Assembly (NCBI RefSeq): GCF_963576675.1
Contig: NC_088915.1
Location: 32,765,501-32,829,500 of the forward strand
Source of the DNA: Euphorbia lathyris
Taxonomy: Eukaryota; Streptophyta; Magnoliopsida; Malpighiales; Euphorbiaceae
Direction of reading: 5' to 3'
DNA: 64,000 nucleotides
The position numbers and the translations under genes were made by a program. This document shows, in pieces, positions 53,375 through 64,000 of the stretch (within the stretch, counting starts at the first letter, position 1; each line of letters starts with the position of its first letter). The notes beneath the pieces are model-generated. The model was given only the letters and a program-made list of their open reading frames with translations, ran no database searches and was not told the DNA's origin.

Positions 53375-55115
53375 ATGGGCGAAAATAGCACTCGGTTTCT
53401 CCCTGGAAACCAGACAACTCAGATATTACCTGAGGGGTTGTCCATTACTAGGCCTCCCTTATTCTTCGGGTCAAACTATACCTTTTGGAAGAATAGGATG
53501 AAGAACTTCATTCAAGCTACAAACATGAGTGCCTGGCTATCTATAGTCCAAGGCCCGTTTGTACCTGTGAAAGTTGTTGCTGGCCAGTCAGTTTTAAAAG
53601 CTGAGGTTGAATGGACAGAGGATGATCTCAAGAAGCTACAAAATCATGCTTCGGCTATAAATATGCTTCACTGTGCGCTGGATGCTGCAGAATACAACAA
53701 AATATCAGGTTGTGAGTCAGCACAGGAGATCTGGAAGAAGCTGGAGGTCACCTACGAAGGAACCAACAAGGTGAAGGAGTCCAAGGTGAACCAGCAGATG
53801 AGACTGTACGAGCTGTTCGAAATGAACAATGATGAGGGGATTTCTGAAATGAATGCAAGATTCACCAACATCATAAATGAGCTCAAAAGACTTGGAAAAA
53901 TCTTCACTGAGGAAGAACAAGTCAAAAAGATACTCAGGAGTCTTCCTAAAGACTGGCAAGCCAAGAAGACAGCCGTTGAAGAAGCTCATGATTTAACCAC
54001 CTACAAATATGATGAACACATCGGCTCACTGCTGACCCATGAGATATCTATGAAGAATTTCGAGGTGAAGGAAAAATCCGAAGACAAGAAGCAAAAGTCA
54101 CTTGTCATGAAAAGCTGACTCAACTGATGATGGCTCAACTGACGATGAGGAGATGGCTATGTTCACAAGAAAAATGAAGAGGCTGTTCAAAAGAAATGAC
54201 AAATACTCCAAAAAGCCTTATAGAAAGTTTGATAAGTATAAGGCTGACTCAAGCGACAGCAAATACAAAAAGGACAGCTCAAAGCCCATTACATGCTTTG
54301 AGTGCCATCAAACTGGCCACATCAAGTCAAGCTGCCCAACGCTGAGGAAAGACAAAAAGAATGGCAAGAAGGCAATGGTGGCAACCTGGAGTGACAGTGA
54401 TGATTCTTCATCAACTGAAGCTGAGGCCACAGAGTCAGCGAAGATATGCTTCATGGCTGACGAACTTGCTGAGCCATGCATTTCTGAGCATGCTGACCAA
54501 TCTGATGAGTCAGATAATGAAGAGCAATCTAATGAGGTAATCTCACTCTCTCAACTCAGAAATGAAATGGGTAATGCCCTGAGTGATCTCTATACACTTG
54601 TCAAAAAGTGTAACAAGAAGATTAAAGCACTCAGCCGGCGCTGTGATGAAGTAGAAGATGTCAAACTAAGTGACCTCAAATACCTTCTTCAGGACAACTC
54701 AGTTCTGCATGAAAATATGAAAGTCATTCATGAGTCTGTCTCTGAAGTCCAGTCAGTTTCAAAGAAACTGAGGAAGGACGTCACAACCATCCAGAACCAA
54801 TTAAAGGTTCCAAACAAAAACAATTCTCCTCTGAGAACTCAGTATCAAGGTACTCAGCAGAGACGAAATCCCCAGCGTAGAGTCCAGTGTGACTTTTGTG
54901 GGAAGTTAGGACACACCACTAAGGTGTGCTGGCACGCTCAGCACTGGGGTGCTGACAAGTCAGTAAAGAATCCTAAACAGAAGGTCAGTTGTGACTTCTG
55001 TGAAAAAAGTGGCCATACTGTCAATATATGTCGCCACAAAATAAAATATGATGCTTTACCTGTTGAACCTAACAAGCCAGGACCCAAAAAGAATTGGGTA
55101 CCTAAAGGAAACTGA
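53375..55115 (+). pseudogene. Sirevirus gag, one frameshift
   Basis: The first ATG of the frame is 53375 (MGENSTRFLPGNQ). The first part, to 54118, has the UBN2-type capsid region (FWKNRMKNFIQATNMSAW; IWKKLEVTYEGTNKVKESK; LRSLPKDWQAKKTAV). The second part, to the TGA at 55113-55115, is in another frame. It has zinc knuckles CFECHQTGHIKSSC (about 54297), CDFCGKLGHTTKVC (about 54889) and CDFCEKSGHTVNIC (about 54990), and a basic segment before the first knuckle. A one-base shift lies near 54105-54115. Gag forms the particle that packages the RNA. Three knuckles and a long acidic spacer with QLR and coiled-coil stretches suit a Sirevirus. Confidence 0.9.
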
Positions 55116-55156
55116 TCACAATGCAGGTAAGCCCAAGATGTGCCGAGAAGTAAAAA

Positions 55157-58100
55157 ATGTGGTATATTGACAGCGCATGCTCAAGGCATATGACGGGTGA
55201 TGAAACTCAGTTCATCACGTTTGAACGTAAACGAGGAGGAAGCGTAAGTTTTGGAGACAACAGAAAGGGTAAGATAGTAGGATCAGGCACCGTTGGAGGT
55301 AATCCCACTATTGAATCTGTCTCCCTAGTCAGCGGACTCAAATATAACTTACTCAATGTAGCTCAGCTATGTGACAATGGGAGAAAAGTTATATTTGATG
55401 ATACTGGATGTAAAATATATGAGGGAAAAACAAATGAGTTGATTTTAACTGCCCCTCGGATAGATAACGTCTTTATGCTGAACCTAGAAAAGAAATTTTC
55501 AAAAACTGTATGCTTAGTCACAAAGGAAGAAAATTCCTGGCTATGGCACAGGAGACTTGGTCATGTAAGCATGGACCTCCTGGCCAAATTAGCAAGAAAG
55601 CAATTGGTTGAGGGACTGCCTGAACTTAAATTTCAAAAAGATCAACTATGCCACGCTTGCCAAGCTGGAAAACAAACTAAACAATCTTTTCATAGTAAAA
55701 ACATTGTCTCAACTAAACGTCTATTAGAGTTACTACACTTGGATCTCTTTGGTCCAGTCCAGCCGCTGAGTCTGGGTGGAAGAAGATTTTCCCTGGTCAT
55801 TGTAGATGACTTCTCTCGGTATATGTGGGTTATCTTGCTGACCAGCAAGGATGAGACCTTTGAGACATTTTCAAATTTGGTTAGAAAAATTGAAAATGAA
55901 AAAGACCTAAAATTAGCTCATATCCGTAGTGATAACGGTGGAGAATTCAAAAACCAAAAGTTTGTTGAATTCTGTGAAGCCAGCGGCATTGACCATAATT
56001 TTTCTGCTCCTAGAACACCTCAGCAAAATGGGGTTGTAGAAAGGAAGAACAGAACTCTGGTTGAAATAGCCAGGACAATGCTGGATGAGCATAGGCTTCC
56101 AAAGTATTTTTGGGGAGAAGCTGTTAACACAGCATGCTATATTCTCAATAGGGCTCTAGTTAGACCTATACTTAAGAAAACCCCTTATGAACTTTGGAAA
56201 GGACGAAAGCCCAATATTGAATACTTTCGTGCCTTTGGCTGTAGATGTTTCATTTTAAATACCAAAGATAGCTTAGCCAAATTTGATTCAAAAGCTGATG
56301 AGGTTATCTTTCTAGGCTACTCAACAAACAGCAAAGCATACAGAGTCTTTAATAAGAGAACCCAAGTATTAGAAGAGTCTATACATGTGCAATTCGATGA
56401 AACTGACCCTGCAGGAAGATACCAGCCACTGATAGAAGATGAACCAAACTCAGCACCTGCTGATCAAGAACCAGCTACTGAGTCCTTCACAAAACGGCTG
56501 ACCAAGAGTAAGAGTGAACCTAAAATTGTTTTCACTGACCAATCTACTTCTGTAGAGAATGTTGAAACACGAATAGAACAAGACACGAATCTACCCAAGG
56601 AGATAAGAGTCCCAAGAGGGCATTCAGAAAATGCAATTCTTGACTCAGCTGGAAATACCCTGATGACAAGGAATCAACTCAGGAAGTATCTTCGCAATGT
56701 AGCCTTCGTCTCAGTTCAGGAGCCGAAGAACTTTGCTGAAGCTGAGCATGACGAATTCTGGATGAATGCCATGCAAGAGGAACTCGACCAATTCAGGAGG
56801 AATAATGTATGGGAGCTAGTGCCACATCCAAGGAGCCAAAAGACCATTGGAACAAGATGGGTCTTCAGGAACAAGCTGGATGAACAGGGAAACGTGGTCA
56901 GAAACAAAGCAAGACTTGTAGCTCAGGGCTACAGTCAGCAAGAAGGTATTGACTACGGTGAGACCTTTGCCCCAGTGGCAAGGCTAGAAGCAATTGGGAT
57001 TTTATGTGCATATGCATCTTATATGAATTTTAAACTGTTTCAAATGGATGTTAAGAGTGCATTTCTTAATGGAGTGATAAACGAGGAAGTCTATGTCAAT
57101 CAGCCTCTAGGGTTTGAGGATCCTAAGTTCCCAAACCACGTTTATAAACTCAAAAAGGCTCTGTATGGCCTCAAGCAAGCACCACGTGCTTGGTATGAGA
57201 GGCTGACCAACTTCTTACTGACTAGAAACTATGTCAGGGGTCAAGCTGATACAACCTTATTCATTAAGAGAAAGGGTAAAGATACCCTGCTGGCTCAAAT
57301 ATATGTAGATGACATTATATTTGGTGCTACTAATGAATCTATGTGCAAGGAATTTAGTAAGCAAATGCAGACTGAGTTCGAAATGTCAATGATGGGAGAA
57401 CTCAACTTCTTCCTTGGACTTCAAATCAAACAAGGAAAGAATGGCATCTTCATCAGTCAAACCAAATATGCCAATGAGATATTGAAGAAATATGAACTAG
57501 AACACTGCAAGCCAATATCCACTCCTATGGGCACTGACACTGTCCTCTGCGCTGACAAAAATGGTAAGTCAGTAGACAGCAAGTTGTACCGAGGTATGAT
57601 TGGCTCTTTACTTTACTTAACAGCAAGTAGGCCGGACATTCAGTTCTCAGTATGTTATTGTGCTAGATATCAGGCTAACCCTAAGGAATCCCATTACATA
57701 GCTGTAAAATGGATCCTTAGATATTTGCAAAGCTCAGTGAATGCAGGCTTGTGGTATCCAAATACTCATGACTTTACACTCATCGGATACACTGACGCTG
57801 ACTATGGACGGGACAAGCTGGAAAGAAAAAGCACCTCTGGAGGATGCCATTTCCTAGGAAGCTGTCTTGTATCTTGGTTCAGCAAGAAGCAGGCGTCAGT
57901 AGCCCTGTCTACCACTGAAGCTGAGTACATTGCTGCTGGAAGCTGTGTTGCTCAAGTCCTGTGGATTAAGCAACAACTTGAAGATTATGGTGTTCAAACA
58001 AAGACAATTGAAGTTAAATGCGACAACAAAAGTGCAATTGACCTCTCAAAGAACCCAATCCAGCACAGCAGGATGAAGCATGTCAGCATAAGACATCACT

Positions 58101-58249
58101 TCATCAGAGATCATGTACTCAAGGAAGAAATCAAGCTGACCTATGTGCCAACAGATGAGCAGCTTGCTGATATCTTTACAAAGCCTCTAGCACGAGAGCA
58201 ATTTAGCATACTGAGAGAAGCCATTGGTATGTTTAATCCACTGTCTTAA
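55157..58249 (+). CDS. Sirevirus pol (protease, integrase, RT, RNase H), intact
   Basis: 1030 residues, uninterrupted. Protease at the very start ([13 protein letters not shown], with the catalytic Asp), gag-pre-integrase ([19 protein letters not shown]), integrase core about residues 190-360 ([35 protein letters not shown]), RT about 545-790 ([40 protein letters not shown] near 716), RNase H about 880-1010 ([39 protein letters not shown]). A TAA lies just before the ATG in this frame, so pol is probably made after a frameshift or from its own start. All catalytic residues visible are present. Confidence 0.95.
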   Translation: MWYIDSACSRHMTGDETQFITFERKRGGSVSFGDNRKGKIVGSGTVGGNPTIESVSLVSGLKYNLLNVAQLCDNGRKVIFDDTGCKIYEGKTNELILTAPRIDNVFMLNLEKKFSKTVCLVTKEENSWLWHRRLGHVSMDLLAKLARKQLVEGLPELKFQKDQLCHACQAGKQTKQSFHSKNIVSTKRLLELLHLDLFGPVQPLSLGGRRFSLVIVDDFSRYMWVILLTSKDETFETFSNLVRKIENEKDLKLAHIRSDNGGEFKNQKFVEFCEASGIDHNFSAPRTPQQNGVVERKNRTLVEIARTMLDEHRLPKYFWGEAVNTACYILNRALVRPILKKTPYELWKGRKPNIEYFRAFGCRCFILNTKDSLAKFDSKADEVIFLGYSTNSKAYRVFNKRTQVLEESIHVQFDETDPAGRYQPLIEDEPNSAPADQEPATESFTKRLTKSKSEPKIVFTDQSTSVENVETRIEQDTNLPKEIRVPRGHSENAILDSAGNTLMTRNQLRKYLRNVAFVSVQEPKNFAEAEHDEFWMNAMQEELDQFRRNNVWELVPHPRSQKTIGTRWVFRNKLDEQGNVVRNKARLVAQGYSQQEGIDYGETFAPVARLEAIGILCAYASYMNFKLFQMDVKSAFLNGVINEEVYVNQPLGFEDPKFPNHVYKLKKALYGLKQAPRAWYERLTNFLLTRNYVRGQADTTLFIKRKGKDTLLAQIYVDDIIFGATNESMCKEFSKQMQTEFEMSMMGELNFFLGLQIKQGKNGIFISQTKYANEILKKYELEHCKPISTPMGTDTVLCADKNGKSVDSKLYRGMIGSLLYLTASRPDIQFSVCYCARYQANPKESHYIAVKWILRYLQSSVNAGLWYPNTHDFTLIGYTDADYGRDKLERKSTSGGCHFLGSCLVSWFSKKQASVALSTTEAEYIAAGSCVAQVLWIKQQLEDYGVQTKTIEVKCDNKSAIDLSKNPIQHSRMKHVSIRHHFIRDHVLKEEIKLTYVPTDEQLADIFTKPLAREQFSILREAIGMFNPLS

Positions 58250-58716
58250 ATTCCTAAGTACAAATGTGATATAATGCATGCTGAATGTTAACATGCTGAG
58301 TGTTTAAAGATTATCACATGCCAAGTAACTAATGCACACTGAGTAAGTTATCTCAGACCGAGTAACTAATTACTCTCACTATCCGTTGCACAAAACTGAC
58401 TACTCAGAATATGGAACGTTTGTAACAACAAATGCTGAGTAAAAGTAATCATTAGCATTCAATACAAATGCACGCGTAATGACACCTGTACAACGTATGC
58501 GCCGTATATGTCATAAAGTGTCATAAATGTCAGGAATTCTGCCGATTGGACAACCCAAGGGTAAAACCGACCTAAATTCAAATGGAAACCCTAATTGTAA
58601 AGTCTATAAATAGTGGGTATTTCCCCACTACTTTCTCTTTACGCGTACTGAACTTTCAAAAGCTTCAGAATTCCTTAAGAACGTAAGTCCTAAATTCACA
58701 ACACTTCTCTCCCAAA
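58250..58716. other. Spacer between Sirevirus pol and ORF3
   Basis: No ORF of note. It is rich in ACTGAG and CTGAGTAA words. At 58600-58640, CTATAAATAGTGGG followed by TTTCCCC resembles a second TATA box, about 110 bp before the ORF3 start, so ORF3 might be made from its own transcript. Confidence 0.5.
58605..58612 (+). promoter_or_regulatory. TATA-like box before ORF3
   Basis: TATAAATA in GTCTATAAATAGTGG, about 110 bp before the ATG at 58717. It is a separate copy from the LTR TATA boxes and may drive a subgenomic-like transcript. Prediction only. Confidence 0.45.
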
Positions 58717-61518
58717 ATGACTAAAGCCTCCTTCAACATCTCCGGTGCCGGTCGTTCCAAGACCACCACCGATGAACAAACAACCAACAATCCCTCAACT
58801 CAGCTTTCACCCTCCAAAGCTGCTGGTCATGGCAAAGAAAAAGCCATTCAAGCTCAGGGGAAACCAGCTAAACCTAGACAATACATTCGAGTATTCGAGA
58901 ATGTACGAGAATGGAAAGTGGAACCTTCTCGCTGGGTATCCCAGACCTTCATCGACTCAGAACAACCGTTCTGTGATTGGATCAAGAACAACGGCTGGAC
59001 TAAGTTATTCTCCCTACGGTTCCCAACCTACCCTGACTTGGTTATGGAATTCTACCATAACCTCAAAACTGATGCAAAAGACCATGACTATCTAGTCACT
59101 GAAGTTAGGGGAAAGACCATCTTCATCAACCCAACTTATTTGGGATCCCTACTCAGCCTCAAGACTGAAGGTGCTGAGTTAAGAAGGAATGGTGACCAGG
59201 AGGACATCTATTATGATGAAACCTTCTGTAAGCCTGCTGGGTACATTGGAGAAGTATCCAGCTCGTCTATGGGTCAGCATCAGAAAATGGCCCACTTCCT
59301 GTTGGTCCAACTGATCTACCAGAAGGTCAACTGCACCAGCTCAGCGTCCCACTTCGAGATGTGCTTCATATGGCACATGCTGACCTACAAGCCGATCAAC
59401 ATGCCAGTGTTTCTAGTAGCTGGATTCCTGCGCAACACAAATAATCTTAGGCTAGGCTCACTGATCACTAAGATCTTAGTTGACCATAAGGTTGACCTAC
59501 AAGGAGAAACTTGTGTAAAGGGATCTGAGATCACAGCAGCATCACTGCGTGCTCTCAAGTTCAATCAGCCTTTAAAAAAGGGAAAATTCATTAAGCAGCC
59601 AGAAGAGCAAGCTGAAGAAGAGCTACCTGTTGAGGTAATTGTTCCAGCCAAAGGAAAAAGGACAAAAGCTCCAGCTATCCGAAAAAGGAAGCCTACTGGT
59701 ACCCCATCCAAGGAAGCTGAGCCTAAGTCCAAGAAGTCCAAATCGGCTGCTGAGTCAAATCAAGACCATACGCAGTCAGCCAAAAAACGCAGCAGGCAAG
59801 ATGAGCCTGCAACTGAGGATACAACTGATCCTCCTCAAAAGAAGCAGAAGACTTCTACCCTTTCACCCATCAATGTCCTTCCACTTGACTTCGTTGTCAC
59901 CATGGACTCGCATTATGCTCAGCATCATGCTGAAGAAACTGAGCAACGGGAAGATGAAGTGGACCTAGACGAACATTTCATCTCTCAGCTCGAGGAAGAG
60001 CTTGAGAACGACGATACTGAGGATGAAGGGAATGCACAAGAGCAAGAGGAAGAAGCTGACTCTGAAGAGACAGCTAGTGCAGATAATCAAGCTGACCAAG
60101 CTCACACTGAGTCAGCTGATGGAGTTGAACAACAACAAGAGCAAACTGACCAGCACACTGCTGATCAGAATGTAGAAGGTTCTCCATCTCAAGCTAATGT
60201 AAATCAAGCTGAGCCTCCTCTTGTACAGAAGACAAGAAGAAGACTGGTAAAGGCAAGCATCCTAGACCAACCGGTCAGCGCCTCAGTGAATGATCCTTCA
60301 AAGATCAAAATGACATTCTTCCGAAAGCCAAATCCTTCTGCACCATCTACTCAGCCTTCACCAGCAGCAGAAAAAAAAGCCTCTGTTTCTACTCAGGAAC
60401 AAGCTGAACAAACTATCTCTGCAAACCCACCAATCCAAACCGAGCAAAATCTCGAAGACAACTCAGTACCAGTCAGTTCTGACCCTATCCAACCTGACTG
60501 CACAACTGAGACTGTACCTGCTGACCCAACAACCACACAATCAACACATGTGCAGAACACAATAATAACTCCAGTCACTGAACCAGCAACTTCTTCTCTA
60601 TCCGGTCAAACTACTATCCATCCAATCTCTCAGGCCACTGTAAATGTCACTGAGTCCAGTCAACGAATCATTGACTCAGTACAGGCTCTGATTAGAGATA
60701 TTCAGCACTCCACTCCTCCTGCTGCTGCCATCTCACACGTCGAAACTACTCAGCCTTCTCAAGTAACTCAACTTCTCAATGAAGTTAAGGAACTCAAGGA
60801 TCTACTGAGTACTTTACTATCTTCACAAGCACAGCAAGTTAGGCAGGATTCAATTGCTAAGCTGGCTGAGATCCAGCTGACAACGGTACAGTGCCTCACT
60901 TCTCTATCTTCCCAAATCCAGAATCTGTCAGCTGTGAACCCAAATCTCGCCACTTCCTCTGAGTTAAAGATGCTGTTTGCTCAGCTTCATACTGAATAGA
61001 ACAAGACCAATGCACAGCTCGCAAACACATCTCAATGCTCGATGGAGCAACTCAGTGAGGCAGTTCGTCTACTCAATCTGCATAAAGAAGAAATGGACAC
61101 CGACCAGCTCAAACAGGATCAAATACTGACCAATTCCCAGAAGATATTTGACCATGTTAGACACACTAATCTTCAGCGCGAGCACTATGATACTTCACTT
61201 CTCAAAACCTTCCACAACTCCTTTGCTGCGCTGACAGACACAATCACATGGTTGGGAAAAGGCCAGGCCTATGTGCTCAGTATGCTTAGCGCTGCTGACA
61301 TTGGTATTCATCCTGATGTCCTCAGCAACGGTGCTCCTATTTTCGATGGGTTAGACGAAAGTGCTGATCGATTGAAGACCTTCTCTGCTGAGCTCACCAG
61401 AGCTGTTCTTTTGGACTCCTTCAAGCTGCCTCCACCTGGTGCTGGCAAAACGGGGGAGAAGAAAGATCAGCGAAGAACTCAAGCTGAAGGCAACAGTCAG
61501 CAAAAGAAGAAGAAATAG
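58717..61518 (+). pseudogene. Sirevirus ORF3, Transposase_32-like N-terminus and long acidic/coiled-coil tail
   Basis: One frame of about 933 codons with a single TAG at 60997-60999. Residues 50-240 match the 'putative plant transposon protein' domain (PF20167): FENVREWKVEPSRWVSQTFI, FPTYPDLVMEFYHNLKT, VRGKTIFINPTYLGSLLSL, MCFIWHMLTYKPINMPVFL. Then a basic stretch (KKGKFIKQPEE, KGKRTKAPAIRKRKP), an acidic tract (residues 400-470), a Ser/Thr/Pro/Gln-rich region and, after the stop, a coiled coil (MEQLSEAVRLLNLHKEEMD) and a Lys-rich end. It occupies the place of the env-like gene of SIRE1 but has no clear signal peptide or membrane segment. The function is unknown. Confidence 0.75.
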
Positions 61519-62033
61519 ATAGCCATTAAAACTTTGTCTACACTTAGCTTATTTCTCTCTTCGTGTAATATGTATTATGTATGCTGACTGTTCTATGCTA
61601 TTAATACAATACTTGCATTATTAACTCAACTTGTGTTATTTATCCTTCCATGCTAAGTATTATGAATGCATCTTCTAAGTACAAATTAAACTCAGTAAAT
61701 GAGTAGAATACCTGTTAAATGTATGCTGCGTAAAAACAATGTTTGAACTTGTCTAAAATGAACAATTGAACAAATTAATTACTCAGTGCTCTTTTACTAT
61801 ACAAATCTTCCACTAAAGACTGAGTAAAATAGAATATATCCCATAAGCTGACCTATACTTGAAAACTGACCTTAGACTTATTCAATTAAATCTTAAAATG
61901 TTTAGAATAAAACTAAGTCAGTAGCTCAGCCCTGACGGGGGAGTTTACTTAGTCAAATAGGTCAACTGTCATGGGGGAGCTCAATGCTGAGTTCCTTGCT
62001 GAATAGTTTTGCCAACATCAAAATGGGGGAGTT
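61519..62033. other. Sirevirus 3' region with three polypurine-like tracts
   Basis: No gene. Three GGGGGAG blocks occur: 61935-61946 (ACGGGGGAGTTT), 61971-61980 (ATGGGGGAGC) and 62021-62033 (AAATGGGGGAGTT), the last ending directly at the LTR. Multiple polypurine-like tracts before the 3' LTR are characteristic of Sireviruses; the last is the functional one. Confidence 0.85.
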
Positions 62034-63378
62034 TGTTGAAACACCTTTCCACAGGATTTTGATTTGACAAAATTATTTAAGTACAATTAAATATTGTGTA
62101 ACACACTAAGTCTAAATGCTTTGATTTATTGTTACTAATGTGTTTGTTCAATGTTGAGTTTATAATTGTTATAAGACATAAAGATCATAAAGCCCAAGCC
62201 CTATATAAAAGTCAAAGCCCAAGTCAAACAAGGCCAAGACCACTCAGCCCGCATATTACAAAACGCTGCCGTTGAGTGTTGAAACGCAGCTGAGCAAAGA
62301 AGGATCCAGAAGATCCACGTAGACAACTTCGGTAAGAAGCTGCTGAGCTGTCTCGACAAAATGTACAAGACAGCCGCTGAGCATAAGGCAACTTCCGGAC
62401 AAAGTATTTCCTCTTTCAGTAAAGAACAGAAGACGCAGGAAGCTGTCTGATTGACATTACCTGAATTGGAGGAACATACTGCCACACTGACCGAAGAACA
62501 GAAGATGCTGGAATCTGATTGGTTAAGAGAACTGCTGAACAGACTGAGTGAAAACGACATGAAGCCGTTTCCCTCCAACGGTTATTTCGAAATTCGAAAT
62601 AACCAGATGCCCTCACAGCTCTCTATAAATAAAGCTTTCAGAATCCTCATTACATACAGAACTTTGAGCAAAAGCCGTTACGCTGACCAAAAGCATACAA
62701 AAGTTCTGCATCCAAAAGCAAAGCAAATCTTACACTACAATTTCATATCTGTGTAAAAGTCTAGAGTGATTGATCTTCAATCATCTAAGGTGTTCTAGCA
62801 ATTGTTGTTTAGGACAAATCTTAATCATTTCTAGAATTAGAAAGTAGAAGCTGAGTACTCGGTTTTAGTACTTAGTGAATTAGAATAGAAGTGAGTAGAG
62901 GTATAGAGGAAGGTACTCTTGTTATACTCAGCTTCTGATTTGTAAAGGGTTTTTGAGTCTCCACCTTTAAAGAGCTCAGTAGTGAATTTGAAAGCTCGGA
63001 ACGTGTTCCGGGGACAGGACGTAGGCTTAGAAGAAGCCGAACCTGGATAACTCCACTGAGTGAAGTATTTCTAACCCTTAACTCCTTAATATATTGCTTG
63101 CTTAATATAAACTAAAAACTGACCAAGTAAAGAGGTCAAGCTGAGTTGTGCGCTGCAAACGACTTAGTCCAGGAATAGACTCTAAGTGCTATTTCCTGAC
63201 TTAAGCAACGAAACTGACCGAGTCACCAATTGACTAAGCCAGTGTCTTGCTGATTACTCAGCGCCGCTGTCATATACTCTTTTCTTAAGAAAAAGAAGTT
63301 TGCCCTAATTCTTTAAAAAGGTCAAATAGTTCCTAACCCCCCTTGGAACTATATTTGCAACCTTACAAGGTACCAACA
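62034..63378 (+). repeat. Sirevirus 3' LTR (1345 bp)
   Basis: Near-identical to the 5' LTR: TGTTGAAACACC start, GTACCAACA end, TATA box at 62624-62631, palindrome at 62580-62604. About 17 substitutions by eye, plus a C-run that is four bases shorter. Confidence 0.95.
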
Positions 63379-63383
63379 ATAAG

Positions 63384-64000
63384 TAATCCTCATACTCAAA
63401 AAAAACATTAATTAGTGATTTTGGATTATGGAGTGTGATGCTTTGACTCTGTTTAAACATGATCCATAACAGGAGGGTTCATGGGGTCTGTGCGAACATG
63501 CATTGGGTATCAGATAAAGTAATTATAGGATAGTTAATGTTAGATTGAACATTCGTCACTCCTGATAAATGGGAGATATATCTATGGCCTCTTGTGGAGA
63601 ATTAGCTTGAAACCCTTGTAAGGTGATATGTTAAGAGTAGAAATGGAGATTTCACTTAACCTATCTATTCAGAGTTAATTCTACATGGACATATAAAATA
63701 AACGTCTCATTATATGTAACTTGACATATTCTATAGTTACAAATTCATTTAAGGATATAGCTGATGAAGGATCGAATTATACTAGACCTAATACGGAAAG
63801 ATAAACGTTAGTATCAACCAAGCTTCTTATCGGTCTGGGGAACGTTTATGGTTTTTCTAGTAACAGTCTGTGCACTCATTCCGTTATACACTTAGTTGAA
63901 ATTAGTTTGTTTAAATTAATTCCAAAAACTGTATACAACTAGTAGCGATAAAAACCTAATGGGCCATACATGAGACTTGGACCGGAGGACGGAATGGTAA
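63384..64000 (+). repeat. Long copia LTR, second half (TGTTGGGG family)
   Basis: Continues the LTR broken at 51961. It matches the reverse complement of the LTR at 38382-40206, e.g. AAATGGGAGATAT, AAGGATCGAATTATAC and CCTAATACGGAAAG. It runs off the window edge, so the rest of this copia lies to the right. Confidence 0.85.

Larger units (their letters stand above)
51962..63378 (+). mobile_element. Sirevirus (Ty1/copia) with ORF3, nearly complete, TSD ATAAG
   Basis: 11,417 bp with two LTRs (51962-53310 and 62034-63378), the primer site at 53313, gag, pol, a third ORF, and three polypurine-like GGGGGAG blocks before the 3' LTR, a Sirevirus hallmark. The target duplication ATAAG is at 51957-51961 and 63379-63383. 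By eye the LTRs differ at 17 positions plus a C-run length. At a rate near 1.3e-8 per site per year that would be about 0.5 million years. Coding damage is light: one frameshift in gag and one stop in ORF3. Confidence 0.95.

Noticed and set aside
60997..60999. UAG read-through signal as in SIRE1
   Set aside because: The reported SIRE1 context is UAG followed by CARYYA; here AAC AAG follows, and the stop is within ORF3, not between pol and ORF3.

Overview
The window is nuclear DNA of a flowering plant, most likely a eudicot. Everything recognisable in it is plant transposable-element sequence: Ty3/gypsy of the Tat and Athila type, Ty1/copia including a Sirevirus, L1-type LINEs with an RNase H domain, Mutator-like elements (MULEs), CACTA, hAT and foldback MITEs. 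The plant mobile domain (PMD) occurs twice. Spacers are AT-rich. No ordinary host gene, tRNA, rRNA or CRISPR array was found.

Layout. 1-7888 is the 3' part of a Tat-type gypsy element: the end of integrase, an antisense six-exon PMD gene, a 39-bp satellite and a roughly 3-kb LTR. 8254-9140 is a hAT-like element. 9368-13061 is a 5'-truncated LINE on the minus strand with an exact 18-bp target duplication. 13681-14194 is a foldback MITE. 14250-17647 is a decayed MULE (called A here) that took in an internally deleted LINE. 18416-22176 holds four Mutator-type or foldback elements, three with perfect 9-bp target duplications.

A copia relic (22561-23010 continuing at 35206-35775, minus strand) is split by a 12.2-kb CACTA element (23011-35205). 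The CACTA contains a 6.6-kb MULE (B, 23488-30059) and a smaller related MULE (30061-30751), plus gene-like exons. MULE B has two convergent genes that start at its two termini: a PMD gene on the plus strand, and a transposase-SWIM-OTU protease gene on the minus strand. A second copia (35776-38033) sits in the copia relic. It is followed by a long-LTR copia remnant (38062-40206).

40207-50761 is a decayed Tat-type gypsy: pol, a 123-bp satellite, an antisense gag-like ORF, and an antisense gene matching the 'putative gypsy type transposon' domain, which is split by an Athila-like LTR (46566-48240). 50762-51479 is another copia relic. 51480-51961 and 63384-64000 are the two halves of one long LTR, split by a nearly complete Sirevirus (51962-63378) with TSD ATAAG, about 1.3% LTR divergence by eye count, and gag, pol and a third ORF.

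The most striking pattern is not a gene. At least five elements of different families (Tat LTR, Athila-like LTR, MULE A, MULE B twice, the small MULE) carry GC-rich arrays of short, near-perfect hairpins in otherwise AT-rich DNA. The hairpin sequences differ between elements, but the positions are similar: directly upstream of the TATA box in the two gypsy LTRs, and in intron 1 of terminus-driven genes in the MULEs. A second theme is accessory genes (PMD, Transposase_28-like, Transposase_32-like) carried beside the mobility genes, several of them transcribed against the main transcript.
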